Positions 52,211 to 60,965 of a DNA stretch of 64,000 bases are shown one piece after another. The notes beneath the pieces were generated by a model. It searched no databases. It was not told where the DNA came from and worked only from the letters and a program-made list of their open reading frames with translations. A program made the position numbers and the translations under genes. Every line of letters begins with the position of its first letter. The first letter of the stretch is position 1. The stretch is from Pseudooceanicola spongiae (GTDB lineage Bacteria > Pseudomonadota > Alphaproteobacteria > Rhodobacterales > Rhodobacteraceae). The stretch lies in contig NZ_CP045201.1 of the NCBI RefSeq assembly GCF_014899185.1, positions 2,829,501 to 2,893,500 of the forward strand, written 5' to 3'.

Positions 52211-53073
52211 CCGAGCAGAACACCAGGCTCGGGATCTGGCTGATGATCCTGACGACCTTCATCTTTGCCATTCAGGACGGGCTGTCGCGTCACCTCGCGG
52301 GCGAATACAACGTCCTGATGGTGGTGATGATCCGCTACTGGTTCTTTGCCGCCTTCGTCATCACCGTCGCGACGCGCAAGGCCGGGGGCATCCGCGCCGC
52401 CGCCAAGACCTCCCAGCCGATCCTGCAGGCCACGCGCGGCGTGCTGCTGGCGCTGGAGATCTGCGTCATGGTGCTGGGCTTCACCTACCTCGGGCTGATC
52501 GAGAGTCAGGCCGTCTTCATCGCCTATCCGCTGATCATCGCCGCCCTCTCTGGCCCGATCCTTGGCGAAAGCGTCGGCTGGCGACGCTGGAGCGCCATCG
52601 GCGTCGGCTTTGTCGGCGTCATGATCATCCTTGAGCCGGGCTTTGGCGTCTTTGCGCCCGCCGCCATCCTGCCGCTGATCTCGGCCTTCATGTTCGCCAT
52701 CTACGGCCTGCTGAACCGCTATGTCTCGCGCAAGGATACCGCCGCCACGTCGTTCTTCTGGACCGGCTGGACCGGGGCCGTCGTCATGACCGCCCTCGGC
52801 GTCTGGTTCTGGGAACCGATGAGCGGCCCTGACTGGGCGCTGATGAGCACCCTCTGTGTCACCGGCGCCATCGGGCACTACATCCTGATCCGCGTCTATG
52901 AACTGGCCGAGGCCAGCGCGGTGCAGCCCTTCGCCTATTTCCAGCTCGGCTTCGGCTCGCTGGTCGGGATCTTTGCATTCGGCGAGAGCATCCGCACCAA
53001 TGTCGCCATCGGTGCGGGTCTGATCATCGCGGCGGGCCTATTCACTCTCTGGCGCGAGCGGCAAAAGCGTTGA
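52207..53073 (+). CDS. DMT superfamily (EamA) transporter
   Basis: A 288-residue membrane protein with ten predicted helices arranged as two EamA repeats (ILTTFIFAIQDGLSRHLAGEY in the first; NRYVSRKDTAATSFFW at the second). Such proteins usually export small metabolites such as amino acids or cofactors. The ATG overlaps the end of mnmD, and its last 36 bases overlap the converging lytic transglycosylase gene, an unusual overlap of coding ends. Confidence 0.87.
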   Translation: MTEQNTRLGIWLMILTTFIFAIQDGLSRHLAGEYNVLMVVMIRYWFFAAFVITVATRKAGGIRAAAKTSQPILQATRGVLLALEICVMVLGFTYLGLIESQAVFIAYPLIIAALSGPILGESVGWRRWSAIGVGFVGVMIILEPGFGVFAPAAILPLISAFMFAIYGLLNRYVSRKDTAATSFFWTGWTGAVVMTALGVWFWEPMSGPDWALMSTLCVTGAIGHYILIRVYELAEASAVQPFAYFQLGFGSLVGIFAFGESIRTNVAIGAGLIIAAGLFTLWRERQKR

Positions 53074-55149
53074 GCCTTTCAGCTCGGCGCTGAAGGGCAC
53101 CGGCAGCGGATCACGCCCCAGCCGCGCGCGATAGATCGGCAGGCTTTCGGCGACCCGCTGCACGTAGTTGCGGGTTTCGCTATAGGGAATTCCCTCGACC
53201 CAATCGACGATATCGACAGTGGGGTCGCGCGGATCGCCGAACTGGTCGATCCACTGCCCGGCGCGCCCGGGCCCCGCGTTATAGCCGATCGACATCAACA
53301 CCACATTGCCCGAAAACCGCTGCGCCAGCTGTGCCAGGTAAGCCGAGCCGAGCGTCGCATTGTGCTGCCAGTCGCCCAGCAGCTTTTCCTGATCGTGGTC
53401 GTCGATGCCGAGCTTTTGCGCCACTTCCTTCGCCGTCGCGGGCATCAGCTGCATCAGACCGCCCGCCCCCACGCCCGAGCTGACGCCGGCGGCAAACTCG
53501 CTCTCGCGCCGGGCAATCGACAGCGCCAGTTCCGGCGGCACCGGCAGCGGCAACTGCGCCATGGGGTGCAGAGGATAATAATGGCGCGGCAGCACGATGC
53601 CCCGGCTGGCGGCGCGCTTGCCCAGCATGACCTGCATATGCGCGTCGCCCTTGGCCTCCAGCATCGCGCCGACCCGGTTCAGCACCTCCGGGCTTTCGAC
53701 ATCCGCCATCTGCATCAGGAACATGTCCGCCTGCGCCGGTTGCCCCGACGCCATCAGCAGCGCGCTCGCCTGGCGCAGCAGCGAATCCGTGACCTCGGGC
53801 ACCCGCCAGTCCACCGGATCGCCCTGCCCGCCAAGGCTCGCATCGAACGGCACGCCGCCGCGCTCTGCCGCCAGCAGGCCGTAATAGCTGCTCTGATAGC
53901 GGCCGCCCTCGGTATAGGCGGCGGTGGCGTGATCGGCCTCGCCCAGCGCCTCATAGGCGCGGCCCATCCAGTAATAGGCACGACCGAGCGAGATCGGGGT
54001 CTCCACCCCATCGGCCAGCTTCAGGAAATGGTTCAGCGCCACGCGCGGCTGATCCAGCTTGCGCAGCGCAATGAACCCCGCCAGCCACTCCAGATCGGCG
54101 AAGGCGCTGCCCTCGCTCAGCTGGTGGTGCGCGGCAAGGTCATAGGCCAGCTTGAGATCGCCCCGGCGCAGCTCCTCACGGACATAATTGCGTCGCTCGC
54201 CCGCCCAGGCCTCGGGGTTGCCGAGGCCCTCGGGAATGCGACTTTGCACACGCATCAGCAGGCGCGCCTGTTCGGTCTTGCCCACCGCCACCAGCGCCTT
54301 GAAGCGGCCATAGACCAGCGCGCCGTCCTTGCGATCGGCCACCGGCATCGCGGCAATCGCCTCCGCCGTGCCGGGCGCGCCGACCCGCGCCAGCCGTCGC
54401 GCCTGCGTCAGCGCCCAGTCGCGGTCACTGACGCGCGGGCGCATCCGGTCCAGATCCTCCTGCTCGCCTTCCCAGAACAGCATCTCCATCCGGTCGCGGT
54501 TGAAGATCCTCAGCAGATCGCCCTGTTCGTCATAGAGCGTGGTTTCGTCGCGTTCCGTCAGCGGCATGGTCTGCCAGGCCTGAACGATGATCCCATCCGC
54601 CTGCGTTGCCGCCCCCCGTGCCCGTAAAGCTGCGGCGAGCGAGATCACCCCCGTCCCGGTCTGCGGCATCTCTCCGTCGTAAAAGGCGATGATCTCATCG
54701 GGTGAGGCATTCGCCATCGACGCCTCGTTGCGCAGTCGCAACAGCGCCAGCCCCGGCCAATCGGGATGGGCGGACAGAAACGCCTGCACTTCCTGCGGCG
54801 TGCCGAGGCCATCACGCAGCCGCATCCACTCGATCAGCACCACCGCAGCGGGGCCGTCGCGCGGCGCAATTTCCGCCGCCAGCGCCCAGTTGCCCGCTTG
54901 CCCCGCCTGCATCGCCCACGTCAGCGGACGGGGCGGCATCCGGCGCAGCGCGCCCTCCGGATCGACCACGACAGTGCCCAGATCCCCGACAACCGAAGGT
55001 CTCTCGCCCGTGCCCTCCTCAGGTGCACCCGTCGCGTCAGACGGCTGCCTCTTTTCGCCCTGCCGCGTCAGCGCAACCAGCCCCAGGGCAAGGGCCGCGC
55101 AGAGCGCTATGGAAAGGGCGAAATGCGCCGAATAACGCGGTAGTGTCAC
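53038..55149 (-). CDS. Soluble lytic murein transglycosylase (SLT family)
   Basis: A 703-residue periplasmic or membrane-anchored glycan-cleaving enzyme. A hydrophobic segment near the N terminus ([19 protein letters not shown]) is a signal or anchor. A long alpha-superhelical region of short helical repeats follows. The C-terminal SLT domain has the catalytic Glu in [11 protein letters not shown], then [17 protein letters not shown] and [11 protein letters not shown]. The start is GTG with GGGGTAAAACAA upstream; a GTG 34 codons earlier would enter the divergent dapA promoter. It uses the same 141-base gap as dapA. Confidence 0.92.
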   Translation of the reverse strand: MTLPRYSAHFALSIALCAALALGLVALTRQGEKRQPSDATGAPEEGTGERPSVVGDLGTVVVDPEGALRRMPPRPLTWAMQAGQAGNWALAAEIAPRDGPAAVVLIEWMRLRDGLGTPQEVQAFLSAHPDWPGLALLRLRNEASMANASPDEIIAFYDGEMPQTGTGVISLAAALRARGAATQADGIIVQAWQTMPLTERDETTLYDEQGDLLRIFNRDRMEMLFWEGEQEDLDRMRPRVSDRDWALTQARRLARVGAPGTAEAIAAMPVADRKDGALVYGRFKALVAVGKTEQARLLMRVQSRIPEGLGNPEAWAGERRNYVREELRRGDLKLAYDLAAHHQLSEGSAFADLEWLAGFIALRKLDQPRVALNHFLKLADGVETPISLGRAYYWMGRAYEALGEADHATAAYTEGGRYQSSYYGLLAAERGGVPFDASLGGQGDPVDWRVPEVTDSLLRQASALLMASGQPAQADMFLMQMADVESPEVLNRVGAMLEAKGDAHMQVMLGKRAASRGIVLPRHYYPLHPMAQLPLPVPPELALSIARRESEFAAGVSSGVGAGGLMQLMPATAKEVAQKLGIDDHDQEKLLGDWQHNATLGSAYLAQLAQRFSGNVVLMSIGYNAGPGRAGQWIDQFGDPRDPTVDIVDWVEGIPYSETRNYVQRVAESLPIYRARLGRDPLPVPFSAELKGSTLLPLAPESE

Positions 55150-55290
55150 TTGTTTTACCCCAATCTTCTGGTTAGACGCTGCAAGGATAACCTCCCGCAG
55201 CCTGCCCTCAACACACTTTACCGGCAGCGCGGTTTCCCCCTCGGGGCGCACGCGGATGTCCGCCGCCCTTCGTACGATAAGGAGCGTGTC

Positions 55291-56166
55291 ATGTTCAAAG
55301 GGTCAATTCCCGCCCTGGTCACGCCGTTCAAGGACGGCGAGCTGGATCTTGCCACGCTGAAGACGCTCGTCGACTGGCATATCGAGCAGGGCTCGACCGG
55401 GATCGTTCCCGTCGGCACCACCGGCGAATCCCCCACGCTCAGTTTGCGCGAACACGAGATCGTCGTCGAGGAAGTCGTGAAATACGTCGCAGGTCGCGTG
55501 CCCGTCATCGCCGGTGCCGGGGCCAACAACACGGCCGAGGGCATCCGCCTGATCACCCACGCGGCCGAGGTCGGCGCCGATGCCGCGCTTGTCGTCACCC
55601 CCTACTACAACAAGCCGACGCAGCGCGGGTTGATCGCGCATTACACCGCGATGCACGACTCCTGCGATCTGCCGATCATCATCTACAACATCCCGGGCCG
55701 CTCCGTCGTCGACATGACCCCCGCCACCATGGGCGCGCTGGCCAAGCTGCCGCGCATCGTCGGCGTCAAGGATGCCACCGCCAAGCTGGAGCGTGTGCCC
55801 CTGACCCGCATGGCCTGTGGTCCTGACTTCATCCAGCTCTCGGGCGAGGACGCCACCGCCGTCGGCTTCAACGCCATGGGCGGCACTGGCTGCATCTCGG
55901 TCACCGCCAACGTCGCCCCCGCGCTCTGCGCCCAGATGCAGGCCGCGACGCTGGCTGGCGACTACAAGCTGGCGCTGGAATATCAGGACCGCCTGATGCC
56001 CCTGCACGAAGCGATCTTCATCGAGCCGGGCCTGTGCGGCGCGAAATTCGCCATGTCCGAGCTCGGCCTCTGCTCGGCTGAGGTGCGCCTGCCCCTGACC
56101 GCGTTGGAAGACAGCACGAAAGAGCGTATCCGCCACGGTATGCGCCACGCCGGTCTGATCAACTAA
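55291..56166 (+). CDS. dapA: 4-hydroxy-tetrahydrodipicolinate synthase
   Basis: A 291-residue TIM-barrel enzyme condensing pyruvate with aspartate semialdehyde in diaminopimelate/lysine synthesis. The Schiff-base Lys160 is in [19 protein letters not shown] (43-51) holds the catalytic Thr, IIYNIPGRS has Tyr132 and Arg137. AAGGAGCGTGTC precedes the ATG. It is divergent from the lytic transglycosylase, a plausible pairing because both concern peptidoglycan. A hairpin follows the stop. Confidence 0.96.
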   Translation: MFKGSIPALVTPFKDGELDLATLKTLVDWHIEQGSTGIVPVGTTGESPTLSLREHEIVVEEVVKYVAGRVPVIAGAGANNTAEGIRLITHAAEVGADAALVVTPYYNKPTQRGLIAHYTAMHDSCDLPIIIYNIPGRSVVDMTPATMGALAKLPRIVGVKDATAKLERVPLTRMACGPDFIQLSGEDATAVGFNAMGGTGCISVTANVAPALCAQMQAATLAGDYKLALEYQDRLMPLHEAIFIEPGLCGAKFAMSELGLCSAEVRLPLTALEDSTKERIRHGMRHAGLIN

Positions 56167-56195
56167 GACCGCGCACCACACCTCCAGACAGTTCA

Positions 56196-56221
56196 GAAGG
56201 CCGTCCTCCGGGGCGGCCTTC
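56196..56221 (+). terminator. Hairpin after dapA
   Basis: An 8-bp perfect stem GAAGGCCG / CGGCCTTC with a ten-base loop lies 30 bases past the dapA stop codon, followed by CTGCATAG. The T run is poor, so it is a weak terminator. Confidence 0.45.
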
Positions 56222-56222
56222 C

Positions 56223-56236
56223 TGCATAGATATGCA
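56223..56236. promoter_or_regulatory. Palindrome upstream of TbpB-like/Slam genes
   Basis: TGCATA-GA-TATGCA is an inverted repeat with 6-bp perfect arms, 44 bases before the first cargo gene and just after the dapA hairpin. It does not match the MntR boxes nearby. Possible operator; binder unknown. Confidence 0.35.
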
Positions 56237-56279
56237 ACGCCCGGCACATGCCCCGCCCCTTGGAACTCTGGTTAGATCA

Positions 56280-56750
56280 ATGACATACAAGCTGTATCCA
56301 GCGCTCGCGCTGTGTGTGCTGGCAGGCGGTGGCGGCATGACGACAGCGCCATGGGACGGCGAAACCGGCTCTGGCCAGGAACAGCCCGCCACCTTCGTGC
56401 TGACCAACGCCGCCGGCAAGGGCGTCGCATCCGGCCTGATGACCTCGAACGCCGGTGTCCCTTCGGCCATAAGCTCGAAAATCTACGTCCACACCGACTT
56501 CAGCACCTTGACGCTGGAAAGCTACGACACCATCCTCGCCGTTCCCGAAACCGGCAACATCGCCGCAACGCCGGGGCTGAACTTCAAAGGCAGCGTCAGC
56601 GGCACAGCATTCTCGGTGCCGCTGGACGGTAACATCCTGCACGGCTCAGCCAGCGGTGCCTTCTACGGCCCCAAGGCCGAGGAGCCGGGCGGCACCTTCC
56701 AGACCAGTGGCAGCGGCTACGACGATATCGGAGCCTTTGGCGCGGACTGA
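56280..56750 (+). CDS. TbpB-like (Slam cargo-type) exported protein, lipobox lost
   Basis: A 156-residue exported protein. A hydrophobic N terminus (LYPALALCVLAGGGG) is followed by a TbpB-type small beta-barrel domain (residues about 55-156) with FYGPKAEEPGGTF, the hallmark of transferrin-binding-protein-B-like barrels. The last 95 residues align with the next gene's C terminus. Where a lipobox would read LAGC, residues 14-17 are LAGG; codon 17 is GGT, one base from TGT. It is therefore probably secreted but not lipidated, or degenerate. It is much shorter than its paralog, lacking most of the N-terminal handle. Confidence 0.75.
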   Translation: MTYKLYPALALCVLAGGGGMTTAPWDGETGSGQEQPATFVLTNAAGKGVASGLMTSNAGVPSAISSKIYVHTDFSTLTLESYDTILAVPETGNIAATPGLNFKGSVSGTAFSVPLDGNILHGSASGAFYGPKAEEPGGTFQTSGSGYDDIGAFGAD

Positions 56751-56827
56751 CTGACACGACACCAGCACATATCCCCATCCGCGCCGCAAACCCTGCTGCG
56801 CGGCATTTCCCATTAAAGGCCCTGCAC

Positions 56828-57688
56828 ATGAAAAAATTACTCTGCCCGACCCTTGCCCTGACCCTGCTGGCGGCCTGTGGCGGCGGCGGTTCCGGCACAT
56901 CGGGCACGCCCGGTTTTCGGGGCTTCAGCTCGGCACCTGCGAACGGCAATTTTGCCATCAACGGTCAGGCCGTGACCGCAAACTATGCCTCTGACGCTTC
57001 GGGCCGCGTGGTGACCTCGGCGCTCTCCGGGCCCAAGGGCGCGACGGTCAGCGTGGCGAATTCCAATGGCGACACCTACGCCGAACGCATCGACACCTCC
57101 GGCGGCGGTGCTGCCTTTGACCTCAGACAGGGCGGCAGGGTCAACAGAACGGCCGCGTTCGACGCGATCACCTCCGCCGATGGCAAGACGCTTGTCGTCC
57201 AGTCGAACCCGGCAGGCGCCGGCTACGAATACCAGACCTTCGGCGCATGGCTGACGGGCTATGGCACCGGCTCGGGCACCCTTGGCGCTGGCAGCTTCGG
57301 CGCCAGAACCCCCGCCTCTGCCCTGCCAAGAGGCGCGCGGGCGGCCTATTCCGGGCAAACCGCAGGTCTCGCCAAAGATCCCTACGGCAACCCCAATGTG
57401 ACCTCGTCGAATGCCTATGTCGAGACCGACTTCAACACCGCCTATGTCGAGACGACCCGTACCGTTATGGCCGATCTGAACACCGGTTACACCCGCTCCG
57501 CCCCCGAGCTCGACTTTGCCGGCAGCGGTCCGGTGTCGGGCGCGGACTTCTCCGCCAATGTCTCCGGCACGGCGGTTTCGGGCGTGGCCAATGGCACCTT
57601 CTACGGCCCGCAGGCACAAGAAGCCGGCGGCACCTTCCGCACCAGTGGCAACGGCTACACATATGCAGGCGCCTTTGGCACAAATTAA
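56828..57688 (+). CDS. TbpB-like surface lipoprotein (Slam cargo)
   Basis: A 286-residue lipoprotein. The lipobox is LLAAC with Cys17, followed by a Gly-rich tether. The C-terminal domain (about residues 190-286) is a TbpB-like barrel ending GTFYGPQAQEAGGTF, then GNGYTYAGAFGTN. The middle contains repeats rich in Gly, Ala and Ser. This layout is that of Slam-dependent surface lipoproteins. Ligand is not known; relatives bind haem, transferrin or other host proteins, which does not fit a marine or soil organism directly. AAAGGCCCTGCAC precedes the ATG. It overlaps the Slam gene by 26 bases. Confidence 0.82.
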   Translation: MKKLLCPTLALTLLAACGGGGSGTSGTPGFRGFSSAPANGNFAINGQAVTANYASDASGRVVTSALSGPKGATVSVANSNGDTYAERIDTSGGGAAFDLRQGGRVNRTAAFDAITSADGKTLVVQSNPAGAGYEYQTFGAWLTGYGTGSGTLGAGSFGARTPASALPRGARAAYSGQTAGLAKDPYGNPNVTSSNAYVETDFNTAYVETTRTVMADLNTGYTRSAPELDFAGSGPVSGADFSANVSGTAVSGVANGTFYGPQAQEAGGTFRTSGNGYTYAGAFGTN

Positions 57689-58961
57689 GCTCAGCCGCGG
57701 CCGTCGCGTCCTCAGGGGTCTCCTGTTCGCCAGCTTGCTGGCGGCAGCACCTGCCCTGTCGACGGCCGCAGATGCCCCCGCACCCAATCCTGTCTCGGAC
57801 CCTGCCGCGATCAACGCCCGGTTCGAGGGCGCCCTGTCCGCCCTCGGGCAGGGCGACGCCCGCGCGGCCATCGTCCAGCTGACGCAGATCCTTGCGCGCG
57901 ATCCCGACCTCGTGCGCGTCCGGCTTGAGCTGGCCCGCGCGCTGTTCCTCGCAGGCGATCTGCGGCAATCCAAGCAGCAGTTCCTGCGCGCCCTCTCGGC
58001 GCGGGATCTGCCCGCCCCGGTGCGCGCCACGGTGCTGGGCTTCATCCGTCAGATCGACGACCAGCGCGGCTATTCCAGCGCCTTCCGTCTGGCCCTGACA
58101 CAGCCCGAGGGCGCCGGGCGCAACTACAAGACCGACACGCTCTATTTCGACCCCTTCGGCACCGGCACCGCCCTGCCCTTCACCCTGACCCGCCCCGACT
58201 CCCCCGGCATCGCGCTGGAGGTCGAGGGCGATCTGCGTCAGCTCTGGTCCCTTGGCAGCTTTGGCGACACGGCCCGCCTCTCGGCCTATCTGCGCGGCCA
58301 CCTGCGCCTGCTTGAGGCGCGCGGTGACGACTACGACGAGGGCCGCCTCGACTTCGCCCCCGGCGTGCAGCTGTCCTGGCCCCTGTCGACCCTGGCGCTT
58401 GAGGTCCGCACAAGCGCGCTCTCCGCCGCTGCCGACCTCACCCAGACCCGCGCGGGCCTCGGTGTGACCTACCAGTCGCGCAACACCCGCGGCCTGTCCT
58501 GGAGCGGTGATCTGGCAGTCAGCCACCTTGCCAGCCGCATCGACGACCGCGCCAGCGGCACCCTGACCGAGGCGACGGCCACCCTGCAGCAAAGCTTTCG
58601 CGGCAACGGCTATCTCGCGGCCTCGCTGCGCGGCGAGACCCTGCAAGCCCATGCCGGCAGCGCCAGCTACACCCGCACCGCCCTGCGCCTGACCCGGGCT
58701 CTGGATGTGCGCGGCGGTCTCTCGCTCCGGGCCTCGGCCTTTGCCGAAACCACCCGCCAGCAGGACGCCTCACCGGGGTTTCAGCGCCGCCGCATTGACC
58801 ACGACCTCGGGGTCGAGATGACGGTGCAGAAGAACGACCTGATCCTGTTCAACCGATTCACGCCCTTCGTGACCCTCGGCAAAACCCGCCACGACAGCTC
58901 CATCGCTGCCTTCTCCTATGCGGAGTATCGCCTGCAACTGGGGGTCGAGAGCCTGTTCTGA
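57663..58961 (+). CDS. Surface lipoprotein assembly modifier (Slam), type XI secretion outer-membrane protein
   Basis: A 432-residue outer-membrane protein. After an N-terminal signal region (RVLRGLLFASLLAAAPALST, then A-ADA) there is a TPR-like periplasmic domain (about residues 45-125: LTQILARDPDLVRVRLELAR, then FLAGDLRQSKQQF). A C-terminal beta-barrel follows, with alternating hydrophobic/polar strands and a final Phe (VESLF), the outer-membrane assembly signal. This is the DUF560/SLAM arrangement. Members move lipoproteins with TbpB-like barrels to the cell surface, and two such cargoes lie directly upstream. The ATG overlaps the second cargo gene. Family is well supported. Confidence 0.85.
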   Translation: MQAPLAQIKLSRGRRVLRGLLFASLLAAAPALSTAADAPAPNPVSDPAAINARFEGALSALGQGDARAAIVQLTQILARDPDLVRVRLELARALFLAGDLRQSKQQFLRALSARDLPAPVRATVLGFIRQIDDQRGYSSAFRLALTQPEGAGRNYKTDTLYFDPFGTGTALPFTLTRPDSPGIALEVEGDLRQLWSLGSFGDTARLSAYLRGHLRLLEARGDDYDEGRLDFAPGVQLSWPLSTLALEVRTSALSAAADLTQTRAGLGVTYQSRNTRGLSWSGDLAVSHLASRIDDRASGTLTEATATLQQSFRGNGYLAASLRGETLQAHAGSASYTRTALRLTRALDVRGGLSLRASAFAETTRQQDASPGFQRRRIDHDLGVEMTVQKNDLILFNRFTPFVTLGKTRHDSSIAAFSYAEYRLQLGVESLF

Positions 58962-58965
58962 TCGC

Positions 58966-59394
58966 CTAGCCGCGCTTGGCCAGAAACGTCTCAAAAGCTT
59001 TAAGCGTGCGGTCCGAGACGTGGTGCTCGATCCCCTCGGCGTCCATTTCGGCGACGTCGCGGGGCACACCCGTCGCGATCAGCAACGCCACCACCGTGCG
59101 ATGGCGCGCGCGCACCCGTTCGGCCAGCGCCGCGCCCTCCTCGGTCAGGAACACCCCGCGATAGGGCCGCGCCGTCGCCAGCCCGGCCCGCTTCAACCGA
59201 GAGATCGTCTTCGTCGCCGTCGGTTGCGCCACGCCCATACGCTCGGCAATATCGGCCACACGCGCCTCGCCCATCTCCTCCAGAAGATCGCCGATCAGCT
59301 CGACATAATCCTCCAGCAGCGCCACGGACTGCACTTCACGGGCGCGGCCAAACCGGTCGGCCTGCACTTGGGTCTTGGGGGTCGCCTCGGGCAT
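58966..59394 (-). CDS. mntR: Manganese-responsive transcriptional regulator MntR (DtxR family)
   Basis: A 142-residue metal-dependent repressor. The winged HTH covers about residues 25-80 (RVADIAERMGVAQPTATKTI, then SRLKRAGLATARPYRG). The metal site includes an acidic pair in EDYVELIGDLLEE and the His/Glu cluster in DAEGIEHHVSD. In enterobacteria and other alphaproteobacteria, MntR with Mn2+ represses mntH. It is divergent from mntH, with two matching palindromes between, and its stop is four bases from the Slam stop (converging). Confidence 0.92.
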   Translation of the reverse strand: MPEATPKTQVQADRFGRAREVQSVALLEDYVELIGDLLEEMGEARVADIAERMGVAQPTATKTISRLKRAGLATARPYRGVFLTEEGAALAERVRARHRTVVALLIATGVPRDVAEMDAEGIEHHVSDRTLKAFETFLAKRG

Positions 59395-59428
59395 CGCGTC
59401 CGCTTTCGCTTATCTGTTGAGCAAACTC

Positions 59429-59444
59429 TATAGCCAAGGCTTAA
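59429..59444. promoter_or_regulatory. MntR box 1 (mntR side)
   Basis: TATAGC-CAAG-GCTTAA matches the known MntR-box core ATAGC-N4-GCTAT except for two positions in the second arm (GCTTA). It is 35 bases upstream of the mntR start and fits autoregulation. Confidence 0.65.
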
Positions 59445-59509
59445 CCATGTCACAATCCAGAGATCCCGGCCACAAGCACCGGCAAATATAATTCGCCTGT
59501 TGTAAGTCG

Positions 59510-59525
59510 TATAGCACTGGCTATA
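59510..59525. promoter_or_regulatory. MntR box 2 (mntH side)
   Basis: TATAGC-ACTG-GCTATA is a perfect inverted repeat with the ATAGC-N4-GCTAT core of the established enterobacterial MntR operator. It ends 29 bases before the mntH start. Confidence 0.75.
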
Positions 59526-59554
59526 AATCTGCGCTGAACACGACAGAGGCGCAT

Positions 59555-60844
59555 ATGGTGGACCTGACCCTCAAGACCAAAGCGGGCATTGCCAAGGTCC
59601 TGAACGGACAACGCGGCGGGCTGCGTGGCTTTGTGCTGTTCGCCGGGCCCGCGATCATCGCCTCCGTCGCCTATATGGACCCCGGCAACTACGCGACCAA
59701 CATTCAGGCGGGCGCGGGCTATGGCTATACGCTGCTCTGGGTCGTGGTGCTGGCCAACCTGATCGCGATGCTGTTTCAGGCGCTCTCGGCCCGCCTCGGC
59801 ATTGTCACCGGCAAGAACCTGGCCGAGCTGTCGCGCGACCATTTCCCGCGCCGCGTCGTCTGGGTGATGTGGGTGGTCAGTGAAATCGCCGCCATGGCCA
59901 CCGACCTTGCCGAGTTTCTCGGCGGTGCCATTGGCCTGTCGCTGCTCTTCGGCCTGCCGCTGATGGCCGGGATGATCATCACCGCGATCATCACCTATGC
60001 CATCCTGATTTTCGAGCGCTACGGCTTTCGCCCAATGGAGCTGATCATCGGCGCGCTCGTCGGCCTGATCGGCCTCTGCTACTTCGCCGAACTGCTGGTC
60101 GCCCCGGTTGACTGGAGCGCGACGCTGATGGGCATGACCACCCCCGGTCTGCCCGACAACGCCGCCCTGATGATCGCCGTCGGCATCATCGGCGCCACGG
60201 TCATGCCACATGCGATCTACCTGCACTCCGGCCTGATGCAGGGCCGCGCCGAAGTGCACAGCGACAAGGACCGCCGCAAGGTCCTGAAGTATTCCAATAT
60301 CGAGGTGGTGATCGCCCTCGCCATCGCCGGGATGGTCAATATGGCGATGGTGATGATGGCCGCCAGCGCCTTTCACCAAGGCCACTCCGAGGTGGCCGAG
60401 ATCGAGACCGCCTATCACACCCTGACGCCCCTGCTCGGCGCGGCAGCGGCGGGGATGTTCCTGACCTCGCTGATCGCCTCGGGCATCTCAAGCTCGGTCG
60501 TCGGCACCATGGCGGGGCAGATGATTATGCAGGGCTTCCTGCGCTTTCACGTCCCGATCTGGGTGCGCCGTCTTGTCACCATGGTGCCCGCCTTTGCCGT
60601 GGTCGCCGCCGGGGTGAACACGACGCAGGCGCTGGTCGCCAGTCAGGTGGTGCTGTCGATTGCGTTGCCGGTGCCGATGATCGCGCTGATCATCTTCTCG
60701 GCGCGGCGCGACATCATGGGTGCCTTCACGGTCGGGCCAGTGCTGCGCATCCTCGCCGCCCTCGCGGCGACAATGGTTCTGGGGCTGAACTTCGTGCTGC
60801 TCGCCGGAGTCTTCGGCCTCAGCGTGCCGTTTCTGGGCGGCTGA
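59555..60844 (+). CDS. mntH: Mn2+/Fe2+ transporter MntH (Nramp)
   Basis: A 429-residue inner-membrane divalent metal symporter of the Nramp family with about 11 helices. The metal-coordinating DPGN motif is in AYMDPGNYATNI (Asp42, Asn45). The helix-6 motif is VMPHAIYLHSGLMQGR, and LIASGISSSVVGTMAGQMIM is typical of later helices. It imports Mn2+ with protons. Regulation by the adjacent MntR is indicated by the perfect box upstream. GACAGAGGC precedes the ATG. Confidence 0.95.
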   Translation: MVDLTLKTKAGIAKVLNGQRGGLRGFVLFAGPAIIASVAYMDPGNYATNIQAGAGYGYTLLWVVVLANLIAMLFQALSARLGIVTGKNLAELSRDHFPRRVVWVMWVVSEIAAMATDLAEFLGGAIGLSLLFGLPLMAGMIITAIITYAILIFERYGFRPMELIIGALVGLIGLCYFAELLVAPVDWSATLMGMTTPGLPDNAALMIAVGIIGATVMPHAIYLHSGLMQGRAEVHSDKDRRKVLKYSNIEVVIALAIAGMVNMAMVMMAASAFHQGHSEVAEIETAYHTLTPLLGAAAAGMFLTSLIASGISSSVVGTMAGQMIMQGFLRFHVPIWVRRLVTMVPAFAVVAAGVNTTQALVASQVVLSIALPVPMIALIIFSARRDIMGAFTVGPVLRILAALAATMVLGLNFVLLAGVFGLSVPFLGG

Positions 60845-60859
60845 TCCGGGCAAATTCGC

Positions 60860-60906
60860 ACCGTTCAGTTACCGTTCAGATACCGACGCAATACCGACAT
60901 CCCGAT
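60860..60906 (+). repeat. 11-bp-period ACCG array, copy C
   Basis: ACCG starts at 60860, 60871, 60882 and 60893, exactly 11 bp apart. Preceded by CCGGGCAAATTCGC and followed by ACATCCCGATT, both shared in form with copy B (and the downstream part with copy A). It lies in the 121-base gap between converging mntH and the VOC gene. Confidence 0.75.
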
Positions 60907-60933
60907 TCCGGCGATTTGAGCGGTTCAGAGGCG

Positions 60934-60959
60934 GTCGGCACCGCCGTCACGGTGCCGAC
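60934..60959. terminator. Hairpin between convergent mntH and VOC genes
   Basis: A 10-bp perfect stem GTCGGCACCG / CGGTGCCGAC with a six-base loop lies next to array C. There is no T run; it may serve both directions. Confidence 0.5.
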
Positions 60960-60965
60960 AATCGT

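Noticed and set aside
56223-56236. The Slam-upstream palindrome as an MntR box
   Set aside because: It lacks the ATAGC-N4-GCTAT core seen twice between mntR and mntH, so co-regulation by MntR is not supported.
6594-60906. The ACCG arrays as plasmid iterons or a replication origin
   Set aside because: No replication initiator, partition gene or other plasmid feature lies near any of the three arrays, and the window is otherwise chromosomal.
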